DNA of 64,000 bases from Rhodobacteraceae bacterium EL53 (GCA_900313015.1 OMPR01000015.1:1-64000); one strand, 5' to 3'. Shown: positions 1-8,908, numbered from the stretch's first letter. Numbers and translations are program-made. Notes: a model not told the origin generated them from the letters alone.

Positions 1-455
1 GAACCGAATAGGCCGCCCAACCGTGTCAGTCACAGCATGCAGCTTTGTGTTCATACCGCCTTTGGTACGCCCGATCAGGCGTCCGCCCCCCCTTTTTGGC
101 CGACAAGCTGGAAGCTGTCCGGTGGGCCTTGAGGTAAGTCGCGTCGATTGAAAGCGTTTTATGGTCAGGCGCTTCAGCGGCAAGGCCCTCCATAATTCGG
201 GCAAACACGCCCATATCGCTCCACCGCTTCCAACGATTATAAAGCGTCTTAGGTGGAGGATACTCCTTTGGCGCATCAGACCAACGTAAGCTATTGCGAT
301 TGATGAATATAATACCACTCAGCACGCGTCGATCATCGACGCGTGGCACACCTTGGCTCTTCGGAAAATAGGGCCGAATCCGTGCCATTTGATCTTCGTT
401 CAGCCAGTAAAGATTGCTCATATAGCCCCCGCAGTTTAGGAGCTTGAATCACGCC
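1..455 (-). mobile_element. IS5-family insertion sequence, 5' end of element, truncated by window start
   Basis: This stretch holds the first transposase frame of an IS5-family (IS427-like group) element read on the minus strand, plus its non-coding end. The second frame, which would carry the rest of the DDE domain, lies to the left of the window. A candidate terminal inverted repeat sits just upstream of the transposase start at about 436-460 (AGGAGCTTGAATCACGC as written on the plus strand). The partner repeat and the target duplication cannot be seen, so the outer boundary is approximate. Confidence 0.6.
26..421 (-). CDS. IS5-family transposase, first frame (orfA)
   Basis: The 131-residue frame is the N-terminal half of an IS5-family transposase. 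It has the helix-turn-helix-like start seen in this family (NLYWLNEDQMARIRPYFPK), then RVLSGIIF and the SIDATYLKAHR segment that contains the first catalytic Asp. After KKGG the frame runs into an unrelated tail and stops. In the -1 frame the normal family sequence continues (GRLIGRTKGGMNTKLHAVTD) to the window edge. The switch coincides with an A5G7 run on the coding strand at about 85-97, the kind of slippery run at which these elements make a fused transposase by frameshifting or transcriptional slippage. It is therefore probably half of a functional two-frame transposase, although an inactivated copy is equally possible from this window. Confidence 0.85.
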   Translation of the reverse strand: MSNLYWLNEDQMARIRPYFPKSQGVPRVDDRRVLSGIIFINRNSLRWSDAPKEYPPPKTLYNRWKRWSDMGVFARIMEGLAAEAPDHKTLSIDATYLKAHRTASSLSAKKGGRTPDRAYQRRYEHKAACCD

Positions 456-636
456 GAACCGGCAACCTCAGTCAGATTAACAGGTCCTGTGTCTAGCAAC
501 CGGCAAGCGCGCCTCAGATTTGACGCGAATGAAATGGTCACACATCGAAGACGATCGAATCTAGGTCACACAGAACAAAACGTCCACACGCTTTTGGATA
601 CCTATCCCGACAAGCCATGCTGAAACACTCCGCCAC

Positions 637-912
637 GTGCCTCTCAGCCTTAGCTATATCCCGAGCGGCGAACACGGCCGAAAACTCAACTACGATCAGA
701 TCCAAAAAACCATGATCACAGAGAGAAAAATACTGGGCCTACAAGCGCAAGCATTGCATGGCTTGCGATACAGCGCGGCAAGCGAACTGGCCGAAGCTGG
801 GTGCACTGATCATCAAACAGCAACAATAAGCGGCCACAAGAGCTTATCGATGGTTCAAAATATTCTAAAGGAGCGAGTCAAAAGCGCCTTGCCAAGCAGG
901 CTGAAAGCTTGA
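637..912 (+). pseudogene. Tyrosine recombinase (integrase) C-terminal fragment, decayed
   Basis: About 90 codons resemble the C-terminal catalytic part of a phage/island tyrosine integrase. The HGLR box (LHGLRYSAASELAEAG) carries the second catalytic Arg, and SGHKS carries the His. The MVQ segment that should lead to the nucleophilic Tyr reads MVQNIL, so the Tyr is gone. The N-terminal DNA-binding domains are absent and the sequence upstream is not recognisable. The apparent GTG start has no convincing ribosome-binding site. It points at the 3' end of tRNA-Ser 100 bases away, the usual place for an island integrase. I read it as a dead remnant. Confidence 0.7.
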
Positions 913-1014
913 CGGAACAGAACAAATACAAACGTGAATCTGGGATCAAATGGGAACCGTGGTTTTTCACTCAATCCAAAGGCGGCAATCAATAACATAA
1001 AGTGATTGATTTAG

Positions 1015-1104
1015 TGGCGGGGAGACAGGGATTCGAACCCTGGGAACGCTCTCACGTTCAACGGTTTTCAAGACCGCCGCATTCGACCACTCTGCCACCT
1101 CCCC
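1015..1104 (-). tRNA. tRNA-Ser (anticodon TGA)
   Basis: On the minus strand the 90-base sequence folds as a class II tRNA. The 7-bp acceptor stem is GGGGAGG paired with TCTCCCC, followed by discriminator G and an encoded CCA. The anticodon arm is GCGGT-CTTGAAA-ACCGT with anticodon TGA. There is a long variable arm and the T-arm is CAGGG-TTCGAAT-CCCTG. The long variable arm and anticodon identify serine. Its 3' end faces the integrase remnant at 637-912. Confidence 0.97.
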
Positions 1105-1311
1105 GTTGGAAATGTGATTTAGGGGGTCCGTGCGCCCAAGGCAAGTCGAAAATAGGGAATTCTTGCCGGCCCCATTTCTGCCTACTTTCATTGCCTCAAC
1201 GCTCAGGCTATGCTTTGCCGCAAATGGGCTATCTGGCTCTGGTGAGGTAACGACCGGAAAACCGGCATTTTGGGCTCAGACGCAGCGCCCGAGACAGGCA
1301 AGGGACAAAAA

Positions 1312-2184
1312 ATGATTCGAGAAGCAGCGAAAACCCGGTTCAGTCCGCGTCTGGCGGCGATTACGGTTGCACTCACGTTTTTGGCAGCCTGTGAAGACGG
1401 TGCCAAACTGCCTTTCAAGCAACCAAAAGACTCATCTGAGCCGACGCAATCACAAAGCACCAAATTGGTTGAACGCGATGTCGAAGCCCCCGAAGTGTTT
1501 CAGGTGACTGAGTCGGGGCTTTGGGACGGTCGGCCATCGCTCGGGGGTGTTTGGGTAGCCCACCCCGATGCGACTGATCCTGAACGCGTGATTATCCGCA
1601 ACAGCGCAAATGGAAAATTTGTGATCGGCGCACTGTTCCGCCGAGAACGAGACATTCCAGGGCCTCGCATTCAAGCATCCTCTGATGCGGCCTCCGCGCT
1701 TGGGATGCTCCCCGGTGCGCCAGTTGAGTTAAACGTCACAGCCCTGCGGCGCGAAGCCGTCGATGAAGAGCCCGAGATTCAAGACACGCTTATTCCGTCA
1801 GAGGCGATCGAACCCGGTGGAGAAATCACCGAGGCGCCCCTTGATCCAATTGCGGGCGGCGCAGCGGCTGCACTTGCAGCGTCTACCCCGGCGGCCCCAA
1901 CAGCCCCAACCGAGCAGGCAGCCGAACCCGCTCCGACGAAAACGTCATCGCTCAGCAAGCCTTATGTTCAGATTGGCATCTTCAGTGTCGAAGCCAATGC
2001 TAACCGTACCGCCGATCAAATGCGCAGCGCAGGCATGACCCCGACCGTGTTCGAACAATCCGCAAACGGCAAACCATTCTGGCGTGTGGTCGTTGGCCCC
2101 GCCCAGAGCAAATCTGAACGTTCCACGTTGTTGAAAAAGGTCAAAGCGACCGGTTTCTCTGACGCATATGCAGTCAGCAAATAA
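1312..2184 (+). CDS. SPOR-domain lipoprotein
   Basis: A secreted envelope protein of 290 residues. Residues 1-30 form a lipoprotein signal ending in the lipobox LAAC. A central region of about 80 residues is unassigned and is followed by an Ala/Pro-rich linker. The last 70 residues form a SPOR domain (KPYVQIGIFSVEANANRTAD to the end), which in this family binds denuded septal peptidoglycan. An upstream TTG at 1270 is in frame, but the ATG at 1312 has AGGGACAAAA in front of it and gives a proper signal peptide. It lies 12 bases before the D,D-carboxypeptidase gene, and both probably act on septal murein in the same transcript. It could be called RlpA-like from its position, but the RlpA double-psi barrel is not evident. 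Confidence 0.85.
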   Translation: MIREAAKTRFSPRLAAITVALTFLAACEDGAKLPFKQPKDSSEPTQSQSTKLVERDVEAPEVFQVTESGLWDGRPSLGGVWVAHPDATDPERVIIRNSANGKFVIGALFRRERDIPGPRIQASSDAASALGMLPGAPVELNVTALRREAVDEEPEIQDTLIPSEAIEPGGEITEAPLDPIAGGAAAALAASTPAAPTAPTEQAAEPAPTKTSSLSKPYVQIGIFSVEANANRTADQMRSAGMTPTVFEQSANGKPFWRVVVGPAQSKSERSTLLKKVKATGFSDAYAVSK

Positions 2185-2196
2185 GGAGACCTTCCC

Positions 2197-3363
2197 GTGC
2201 TGTCTTCACTCCGCTCTCTTACTCTGGTTGTTTCTGTTGCAGTCACAGCCGTTCCAGCGCTTGCGTATGATACGTCTGCGACCGCAGCCTATGTTCTGGA
2301 TCAGGGCACAGGCACCGTTCTATTGGCCAAAAATGCCGACGAGGCGCTTCCACCTGCCTCCATGTCCAAGCTCATGACATTGTATGTCGCATTTGAAGCG
2401 TTGCGGGACGGTCGGCTGACCTTGAACGAAGAACTACCGGTGTCCCAACATGCGATGAGCTATAAAGGCTCGACCATGTTCCTGAACACTCAAGACCGCG
2501 TTCGAGTCGAAGATCTGTTGCGCGGAATTATCGTGTTGTCGGGCAATGATGCCTGCGCCGTTATCGCAGAGGCGCTGAGCCCCGACGGGACCGAGGCAGG
2601 TTTCGCCCGATACATGACCAAACGCGCACAGCAAATGGGCATGACTAACTCAACCTTTGCGAACTCAAATGGCTGGCCTGCGGCCGGGCACCGGATGTCT
2701 GTGCATGATCTGGCTCTCTTGGCGAACAAACTGATCACAGACTTTCCCGAGTACTATCCGCTGTTCTCGGAAAAGAAGTTCGCCTTTGATGGGCGTGCGC
2801 CTAGCAACACCCAGAACCGCAACCCACTTCTGAAGCTCAGTATTGGTGCGGATGGCCTAAAAACTGGACACACGTCAGAAGCAGGATATGGCTTGGTTGG
2901 ATCAGCCAAACAAGCTGATCGACGTGTCATATTTGTACTGTCTGGACTGTCCAGCAACGCAAAACGCGCAGAGGAGGCTGAGGCCATTGTTAACTGGTCG
3001 TTTCGCCACTTTAGCCAAAAAACCGTCGCCCGTGCAGATACCCCCGTCGCCCAAGCCAAAGTCTGGATGGGAAGCGAACAATCGGTAGGGCTTGTCCCAG
3101 CCGAGGACCTAAGTCTGCTGTTGCCAGTTCTGTCTGACAGAACCATCAAGGCCGAAGTTGTTTACAATGGCCCGGTGAATGCTCCGGTCGTCAAAGGCCA
3201 AAAGTTGGCCGAACTGGTGCTCAAACCCGAAGGATTGCCCGAAATTCGCCGCCCGCTAGTTGCCGCGACAGACATTTCTTCGGGTGGTTTTCTTGTACGC
3301 ATGAAGGCCGTAGCACAAGTTCTCATGAAACAGCTTTCTGATAGCCCATCGGGGGCCCTGTGA
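2197..3363 (+). CDS. dacA: D-alanyl-D-alanine carboxypeptidase (penicillin-binding protein 5/6 family)
   Basis: A periplasmic enzyme that trims the terminal D-Ala from peptidoglycan pentapeptides. The 388-residue protein has a signal peptide (cleavage near VPALA at residue 23) and the three serine-acyl-enzyme motifs in order: SMSK at 55-58, SGN at 115-117 and KTG at 222-224. The C-terminal domain is of PBP5 type and ends in a likely amphipathic membrane anchor. The GTG start is supported by AAGGAGA seven bases upstream. The stop overlaps the tmk start (GTGA), so translation is coupled. dacA versus dacC cannot be settled by sequence alone. Confidence 0.93.
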   Translation: MLSSLRSLTLVVSVAVTAVPALAYDTSATAAYVLDQGTGTVLLAKNADEALPPASMSKLMTLYVAFEALRDGRLTLNEELPVSQHAMSYKGSTMFLNTQDRVRVEDLLRGIIVLSGNDACAVIAEALSPDGTEAGFARYMTKRAQQMGMTNSTFANSNGWPAAGHRMSVHDLALLANKLITDFPEYYPLFSEKKFAFDGRAPSNTQNRNPLLKLSIGADGLKTGHTSEAGYGLVGSAKQADRRVIFVLSGLSSNAKRAEEAEAIVNWSFRHFSQKTVARADTPVAQAKVWMGSEQSVGLVPAEDLSLLLPVLSDRTIKAEVVYNGPVNAPVVKGQKLAELVLKPEGLPEIRRPLVAATDISSGGFLVRMKAVAQVLMKQLSDSPSGAL

Positions 3364-4007
3364 CACAAGACACGCATTCAGGTCTATTCCTGACATTCGA
3401 AGGCATTGATGGCTCGGGCAAGTCCACGCAAGCCCGCAAGCTCGCCGAACATTTGCGCAATTTGGGGCACGATGTCGTGCTGACGCGTGAACCCGGCGGC
3501 TCACCGGGTGCCGAAGAAATCCGCCGTCTTGTTCTCGAAGGGGACCCAGATCGCTGGTCCGCCGAAACGGAGATCCTGCTGTTCACTGCGGCGCGACGTG
3601 ACCATCTGGAACGCACCATTCTGCCCGCGCTTGCCGCGGGTAAAGTGGTCATTTGTGATAGGTTTGCCGATAGCACCCGGATGTATCAAGGTCTGTCTCG
3701 CGGCGACCTGCGCGCCCTCGTTGATCAGCTCCATCAGTTGATGATTGGACGAGAGCCAGACCTGACAATGCTTATCGACATGGATCCAGACGTTGGCCTG
3801 TCGCGTGCCAAGGCCCGACAAGGCACTGAAGAACGGTTCGAAGATTTCGGGCCCGAGTTGCAACACAAAATGCGCGCTGGCTTTCTGTCTTTGGCACAGG
3901 ATTTCCCCGATCGTTTTAGAATCTTAGATGGTGGGCAGGAAATGGATGCCATCACAGCTGAGTTGGTACAGATTACTCTGCAAGCCTTGGATCAGGCACC
4001 GGTATGA
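3360..4007 (+). CDS. tmk: Thymidylate kinase
   Basis: Phosphorylates dTMP to dTDP with ATP in the cytoplasm, a late step of dTTP synthesis. The 215-residue protein has the P-loop FEGIDGSGKST near residue 14 and the TMP-binding LTREPGGSPGAEEIR segment. It also has the DRFADSTRMYQG motif typical of bacterial TMP kinases. The GTG start overlaps the dacA stop, and its own stop overlaps the holB ATG (ATGA). The tmk-holB-tatD order is widely conserved and supports a replication-linked operon. Confidence 0.96.
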   Translation: MTQDTHSGLFLTFEGIDGSGKSTQARKLAEHLRNLGHDVVLTREPGGSPGAEEIRRLVLEGDPDRWSAETEILLFTAARRDHLERTILPALAAGKVVICDRFADSTRMYQGLSRGDLRALVDQLHQLMIGREPDLTMLIDMDPDVGLSRAKARQGTEERFEDFGPELQHKMRAGFLSLAQDFPDRFRILDGGQEMDAITAELVQITLQALDQAPV

Positions 4008-5119
4008 GCGACGATATCCCAGCGCCCGATCAAGCCCCAGGAGCCCCTCACCCGCGCGAAACAATGCGCCTCTTTGGTCAGGATGCCGCCGAAGCGGAAT
4101 TTTTGACGGCCTTCAATTCCGAACGGTTGCATCACGGGTGGATGTTCACCGGCCCTCAAGGCGTTGGCAAAGCGACCCTTGCCTGGCGGATCGCATTGTT
4201 TCTGCTGGCCAACCCACCCGCTGACAACAACGGATTGTTTGGGGCACCCCCTGCCCCAACTTCGCTGGACATTTCCTCGGACCACCCCGTTTTTCATCGC
4301 ATTCAGGCAGGTGCAGAGCCGGGGTTGGCATCAATCACCCGCTCGCTGAACGACAACGGAAAGCTACGCAAGGAAATCGTCGTAGACGATGTTCGGAAAT
4401 TGGGGCGTTTTTTCGGACTCTCTTCAACAGATGGTGGGCGTCGTGTTGTCATTGTGGATTCCGCTGACGAGATGAACACAAGCGCGGCAAACGCCTTGTT
4501 GAAAATGCTGGAAGAGCCACCTGCCCGCACAACACTATTGTTAATCTCACACCAACCGTCGCGCCTATTACCAACTATCCGGTCTCGGTGCCGTACCCTC
4601 AGGTTGGGTCCGCTGAGCGCATCAGACATGCAGGCTGCTTTGGAACAAGCCAATGCCCAAGTGCCTGATAATCCGGACCACTTGGCCGCACTCGCTGCGG
4701 GATCCGTTGGTGCGGCTTTGCGGCTTTTGAATTTGGGTGGCTTGCAGATCTATTCCGAATTGATTGGGATACTTGGCACCATGCCACGGTTAGACCGAAA
4801 ACGCGCGATGGCGCTAGCTGACGCTGCTGCACAGCGCAACGCAGCCGAAAAATTCGAATTGTTACTCTCGCTCATAGACATCGCTTTGGCGCGTTTGGCG
4901 CGAACAGGAGCCACAGGGCAGCCACCTTATCCCGAAGCTGCCCATGGTGAAGCAGAAGTATTGGCCAAACTCGCCCCAAAGCCACGCAAAGGGCGCATGT
5001 GGGCCGAAATTGCCACCACGATCACGGCCCGAACCCGCCATGGCCAGGCGGTGAACCTTGACCCCGCCTCACTAGTTCTAGATACGGTTTTCAAGATGCA
5101 GGAAACCGCAGCGGGATAA
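4004..5119 (+). CDS. holB: DNA polymerase III subunit delta'
   Basis: Clamp-loader subunit that works with DnaX and HolA to load the beta clamp. The 371-residue protein has an AAA+ fold with Walker A-like GPQGVGKAT near residue 49. It has the HPVFHRI and DDVRKL segments typical of alphaproteobacterial delta', and the sensor 1/SRC region LLLISHQPSRLLPTIRSRCR. The start overlaps the tmk stop by four bases. The Cys cluster of the E. coli zinc module is not obvious, as is common in this class. Confidence 0.94.
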   Translation: MSDDIPAPDQAPGAPHPRETMRLFGQDAAEAEFLTAFNSERLHHGWMFTGPQGVGKATLAWRIALFLLANPPADNNGLFGAPPAPTSLDISSDHPVFHRIQAGAEPGLASITRSLNDNGKLRKEIVVDDVRKLGRFFGLSSTDGGRRVVIVDSADEMNTSAANALLKMLEEPPARTTLLLISHQPSRLLPTIRSRCRTLRLGPLSASDMQAALEQANAQVPDNPDHLAALAAGSVGAALRLLNLGGLQIYSELIGILGTMPRLDRKRAMALADAAAQRNAAEKFELLLSLIDIALARLARTGATGQPPYPEAAHGEAEVLAKLAPKPRKGRMWAEIATTITARTRHGQAVNLDPASLVLDTVFKMQETAAG

Positions 5120-5135
5120 CCGCCAGTTGAGGCCA

Positions 5136-5951
5136 ATGAGCGAAATCACGATCACCCCCGAAATCACCGATAGCCACTGCCACCTCGACTTTCCAGACTT
5201 CGAAGGGCAGCTGGATACCATCGTTTCAAATGCCGTCGCAGCAGGTGTGACCCGCATGGTCACAATCTGTACCAAACTGGTGAATGAACCTTCGGTTCGT
5301 GCCATTGCAGAAGCCCACGCGCCCGTCTTTTACGCAGCAGGCACACATCCAATGAGCGCCGCCGACCAACCCATGGCAACTGTTGATGAAATGGTCGCGC
5401 TAGCGCAACACCCTAAATTCGTGGGCATTGGCGAGACCGGCTTGGATTACCATTACACCGCAGACAGTGCAGATGTCCAAAAACAAAGTTTGCGCATCCA
5501 TATCGAAGCAGCGCAGCGCACAGGCCTGCCTTTGATCATCCATTCGCGGGCAGCCGACGATGACATGGCACGCATTCTCTCCGAAGAGATGGCAAACGCG
5601 CCGTATGCCTGCGTCATGCACTGTTTCTCTTCCTCCCCCGAACTGGCTCGAACAGCCTTGGATCTAGGGTTCTATCTGTCGATGTCTGGCATCGCGACGT
5701 TCCCCAAAAGCCAAGAAGTGCGCGATATCTTTGCGGCCGCTCCGGTGGACAAAGTGCTTGTTGAAACAGACGCACCTTATCTTGCGCCCCCGCCGTTTCG
5801 CGGCAAGCGCAACGAACCAGCCTACACCGCGCACACAGCGCGTAGAGGGGCCGAGATTTTTGGCATGGAGTATCCAGATTTTGCCGCACAAACGCAGGCA
5901 AACTTTGAACGCTTGTTCGCCAAGGTCGCTGCCCATAAGGTCGCCACATGA
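5136..5951 (+). CDS. TatD-family metal-dependent nuclease
   Basis: A TIM-barrel metallohydrolase of 271 residues. The metal ligands appear as DSHCHLDF near the N-terminus, GETGLDYHY (Glu), LIIHSRAADDD (His), MHCFSS (His) and ETDAPYLAPPPFRGKRNEP (Asp), in the order typical of TatD/YcfH. The ATG at 5136 follows TTGAGG, and a TTG nine bases earlier is a weaker alternative. The stop overlaps the start of the next gene (ATGA). Its position after tmk-holB matches YcfH-type TatD genes. The family has 3'-5' DNase activity, but the substrate here is unknown. Confidence 0.92.
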   Translation: MSEITITPEITDSHCHLDFPDFEGQLDTIVSNAVAAGVTRMVTICTKLVNEPSVRAIAEAHAPVFYAAGTHPMSAADQPMATVDEMVALAQHPKFVGIGETGLDYHYTADSADVQKQSLRIHIEAAQRTGLPLIIHSRAADDDMARILSEEMANAPYACVMHCFSSSPELARTALDLGFYLSMSGIATFPKSQEVRDIFAAAPVDKVLVETDAPYLAPPPFRGKRNEPAYTAHTARRGAEIFGMEYPDFAAQTQANFERLFAKVAAHKVAT

Positions 5952-6748
5952 CCAATGAATTACGTTTTACCATTCTAGGGTGCGGATCGTCAGGCGGTGT
6001 CCCACGATTGGGTGGGCATTGGGGCGATTGTGACCCCAATAACCCGCGTAATGTCCGCCGTCGGTGCTCTTTGTTGGTTGAGCGTGAAGGGCCAGACGGG
6101 ACAACTACTGTTCTAATTGACACCACCCCCGATATGCGCGGCCAGCTTTTGGACACGGGCACAGGACGTCTAGATGCGGTCGTCTACACGCATTCCCATG
6201 CTGATCATGTGCACGGGATCGATGACCTGCGTATGATTGTATTCAATATGCGTTCCAGAATTCCGGTTTACGCTGATGGGGATACCCAAAACGCACTGTT
6301 GGCGCGTTTTGGGTATGCCTTTGTTCAACCCGAAGGCTCGCCCTATCCGCCAATTCTGGACTTGAAATCGATCAAAGGCCCGTTCGAAATTGACGGTCCC
6401 GGTGGTCCAATTTCGCTGCGTCCCTTTCTCGTCAATCATGGGGCAATCGACTCTTTGGGATTCCGGATCAATGATCTGGCATATCTCCCTGATGTTGCTG
6501 AGATTTATGATGCCGCTTGGGACGAGCTCAAGGATCTGGATTGCTGGATTCTGGACGCGCTGCGCCGGACCCCGCATCCAACACACGCACACTTGGACAG
6601 AGCGCTGGAATGGATTGCCAAGATGCAACCAAAACGCGCGGTATTGACCAATATGCACATTGATTTGGATTATGCAGAGGTTGACGCTGACACACCGTCA
6701 CACATCACACCTGCCTATGACGGAATGGTCATCCGCTATCCCATTTAG
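5948..6748 (+). CDS. Metallo-beta-lactamase-fold hydrolase, PhnP-like
   Basis: A 266-residue MBL-fold phosphodiesterase-type protein. It begins with ILGCGSSGGVPRLGG and has the metal-binding THSHADHVHGIDDLR motif near residue 80. Later ligands occur in LVNHGAIDSLGF, YLPDVAEI and LTNMHIDLDY. The closest described family is PhnP (phosphoribosyl cyclic phosphate phosphodiesterase). There are no phn genes here and many such proteins follow tatD in alphaproteobacteria, so a role in nucleotide or RNA metabolism is as likely. It is coupled to tatD by a four-base overlap. Confidence 0.85.
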   Translation: MTNELRFTILGCGSSGGVPRLGGHWGDCDPNNPRNVRRRCSLLVEREGPDGTTTVLIDTTPDMRGQLLDTGTGRLDAVVYTHSHADHVHGIDDLRMIVFNMRSRIPVYADGDTQNALLARFGYAFVQPEGSPYPPILDLKSIKGPFEIDGPGGPISLRPFLVNHGAIDSLGFRINDLAYLPDVAEIYDAAWDELKDLDCWILDALRRTPHPTHAHLDRALEWIAKMQPKRAVLTNMHIDLDYAEVDADTPSHITPAYDGMVIRYPI

Positions 6749-6819
6749 GCCAGAACACATATCGCTCTGAGAGCTGCTTCTGCGCAAGCTGATCGGGCCC
6801 CAAACAGGTAAGCTGCCAG

Positions 6820-7752
6820 ATGTTTCAGAGCTTGGTCGACGTTGTCCTGCCTGTTTTCATCGTGATTGGCGCGGGCTATGCCTTAACGCGGGCGGGGTAT
6901 TTCACAGCAGGTCACATCGACGGGTTGATGCGGTTCACTCAGAGCTTTGCCATTCCGTGTTTGTTGTTTCGAGCCATCACAACACTTGATCTGGAGGCCA
7001 GCTTTGACCCCCGTCTTCTGGCCAGCTTCTACCTCAGCGCTGGCTTGTGTTTCATGGCCGGCATGGCAGGCGCGCGACTGATTTTCAAAAGAGATTGGGA
7101 AGACTGCGTCGCGATCGGGTTTTGCTGCCTTTTCTCGAATACAGTCTTGTTGGGCCTTCCTATTACGGAACGGGCTTATGGTATTGAAAACCTAACCGGA
7201 AACTATGCAATCATCGCCTTTCATTCACCGTTTTGCTACTGCGTTGGCATCACCATTATGGAAGTTTTCCGAAACCGAGGGCGCGGTGGTGGGAAAATGG
7301 CCGGTGCTGTTCTGTCGGCCATGTTTAAAAACGTGCTCATTCTTGGCATCGCTTTAGGGTTTATAGTCAACTTATCGGGGCTCACCGTACCTGAAACAGT
7401 CGACAATGCCCTCAGCTTGATCATTCGCGCAGCGTTACCCGGCGCCCTGTTTGCCTTGGGGGGCGTGCTTGTACAATATCGTCCCGAAGGGGATCTCCGC
7501 GCCATCGGGTTTGTGTGCGCAGTCTCGCTTATCTTGCATCCGACACTTGTGTGGATGTTCGGCAAAAGTTTTGGCTTGCCTAAAGACTTGTTTCGCTCGG
7601 CAATACTTTGTTCTGCAATGGCACCTGGATTCAATGCCTACATATTTGCAAACATGTACGGGCGTGCAAAGCGTATCGCAGCATCGTCTGTTCTTATGGC
7701 AACAGGCGCTTCAATCCTGACGGTTTGGTTCTGGTTGATGGTTCTTGGATGA
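6820..7752 (+). CDS. AEC-family (auxin efflux carrier-like) transporter
   Basis: An integral membrane protein of 310 residues with about ten predicted hydrophobic segments. It starts FQSLVDVVLPVFIVIGAGYAL, a typical AEC beginning. The NTVLLGLPI segment and the repeated fold with GALFALGGVL in the second half fit the family. AEC proteins move small organic anions such as malate or malonate, and the substrate is not readable here. It lies 71 bases after the hydrolase gene and may share its transcript. Confidence 0.85.
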   Translation: MFQSLVDVVLPVFIVIGAGYALTRAGYFTAGHIDGLMRFTQSFAIPCLLFRAITTLDLEASFDPRLLASFYLSAGLCFMAGMAGARLIFKRDWEDCVAIGFCCLFSNTVLLGLPITERAYGIENLTGNYAIIAFHSPFCYCVGITIMEVFRNRGRGGGKMAGAVLSAMFKNVLILGIALGFIVNLSGLTVPETVDNALSLIIRAALPGALFALGGVLVQYRPEGDLRAIGFVCAVSLILHPTLVWMFGKSFGLPKDLFRSAILCSAMAPGFNAYIFANMYGRAKRIAASSVLMATGASILTVWFWLMVLG

Positions 7753-7821
7753 ACTGCAAACTGGATAAATAAACAGACCGCTCCATGTTTCCCTTAGTTA
7801 AGCTCAATCTATGGATTTAGT

Positions 7822-8520
7822 ATGCCCCAAGCTTTGATTGTCGCTCATGGACAACCTTCTTCGCCGGATCAGGCCGAAACCGCTCTTGCCCAACTCGCAG
7901 GACAGGTGCAAAAACACACCAAAGGGTACGAAATAGGATCCGCAACACTCGCTGCCCCCAATGCATTGGAAGCTGCTCTTGCAACCTCCCCCAATGTCGA
8001 GGTGATCTATCCGCTTTTCATGACCAGGGGTTGGTTTGTTACCCAAGCGCTTCCAAAACGCTTGGGAGATACTCCAATTCAGATCCTTGACCCATTTGGC
8101 CTGGACCCTGCCCTGCCGAGACTCGCTGCTGATGCGGTCCAAGCCTTAGCAAATCAAAAAGGCTGGCCTTTAGAAGATCTCGATGTGGTTTTGGCTGCAC
8201 ACGGATCCGGGCGCAGCCGAAATCCCGCAACGGTCACTCGCGATTTTGGACACGCTCTTCAGGCTCAACTTGCCTGCAAGGATTTAATAGTCGGGTTCGT
8301 AGAAGAAGACCCATCAATTGAGTCCGCAGCGCGCACCGCGGGGGAGCATGCGATCTGTCTGCCATTTTTTGCAGCTCAAGGTGGCCATGCTGATGATGAT
8401 GTCCCAAACGCGCTGCGCTCAGCTAATTTTCAGGGGGAACACATGCCCGTTCTGGGCGCGCTCTCTACCGTTCCGGAATTGATCGCACAATCAATCGTCA
8501 AAGCTTTAGATCGGCTTTGA
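7822..8520 (+). CDS. CbiX/SirB-like protein (sirohydrochlorin chelatase family)
   Basis: A 232-residue protein with two CbiX-like halves. The first begins LIVAHGQPSSPDQAE and the second DVVLAAHGSGRSRNPA; the His in each AHG corresponds to the chelatase metal-site His of the family. Family members insert Co or Fe into sirohydrochlorin. No cobalamin or siroheme genes are nearby, so the metal and substrate are open. There is no good Shine-Dalgarno before the ATG at 7822. Confidence 0.75.
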   Translation: MPQALIVAHGQPSSPDQAETALAQLAGQVQKHTKGYEIGSATLAAPNALEAALATSPNVEVIYPLFMTRGWFVTQALPKRLGDTPIQILDPFGLDPALPRLAADAVQALANQKGWPLEDLDVVLAAHGSGRSRNPATVTRDFGHALQAQLACKDLIVGFVEEDPSIESAARTAGEHAICLPFFAAQGGHADDDVPNALRSANFQGEHMPVLGALSTVPELIAQSIVKALDRL

Positions 8521-8626
8521 TCACAACGATTTAAGCTCTTGAAGATTTGAGTTGAGTTAAGCTGTTGACCTATGTTTCCCCTGCTTTAGACCGAAGCAAC
8601 GAATAATTTCCATTAAGGATGAAACA

Positions 8627-8833
8627 ATGGGACGTTTGGGGTTTTTAGGCCTGCTTGTCATAGCCATGGCCGGGTTGAGCGCATGTGGTAGTGGCCGGTC
8701 AGAGCAAAATACTGAAGTTAGAACCACGACAACTGGACAAGAACTTACTGATTTGAAGAAAGCCTTGGACGAAGGCGCCATCTCCCAATCTGAGTATGAC
8801 AAAAAACGCAAAGACATACTAAAAAATGGCTAA
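8627..8833 (+). CDS. Small lipoprotein with SHOCT-like domain
   Basis: A 68-residue protein with a lipoprotein signal (GFLGLLVIAMAGLSAC, lipobox LSAC). A short C-terminal SHOCT-like segment follows (ELTDLKKALDEGAISQSEYDKKRKDIL), the helical motif common at protein ends. The start is preceded by TTAAGGATGAAACA, a clear ribosome-binding site. It is monocistronic and followed by a terminator. Its role is unknown. Confidence 0.85.
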   Translation: MGRLGFLGLLVIAMAGLSACGSGRSEQNTEVRTTTTGQELTDLKKALDEGAISQSEYDKKRKDILKNG

Positions 8834-8858
8834 TCCCGCCCTCTTTTGATCGGAATAC

Positions 8859-8890
8859 AAAAAAGCCCACTCAAGTTGAAGTGGGCTTTT
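8859..8890. terminator. Bidirectional intrinsic terminator
   Basis: AGCCCACT and AGTGGGCT form an inverted repeat, flanked by A6 on the left and T4 on the right. It lies between the convergent ends of the SHOCT lipoprotein gene and the secreted protein gene at 8909, and can end transcription in both directions, better on the minus strand (six T). Confidence 0.9.
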
Positions 8891-8908
8891 CCATTCTAAG
8901 GGCTGAAT

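Noticed and set aside
967-1250. Open frames on both strands over the tRNA-Ser region, for example 967-1191 minus
   Set aside because: They are translations through the tRNA gene, a well-known artefact, and have no ribosome-binding site.
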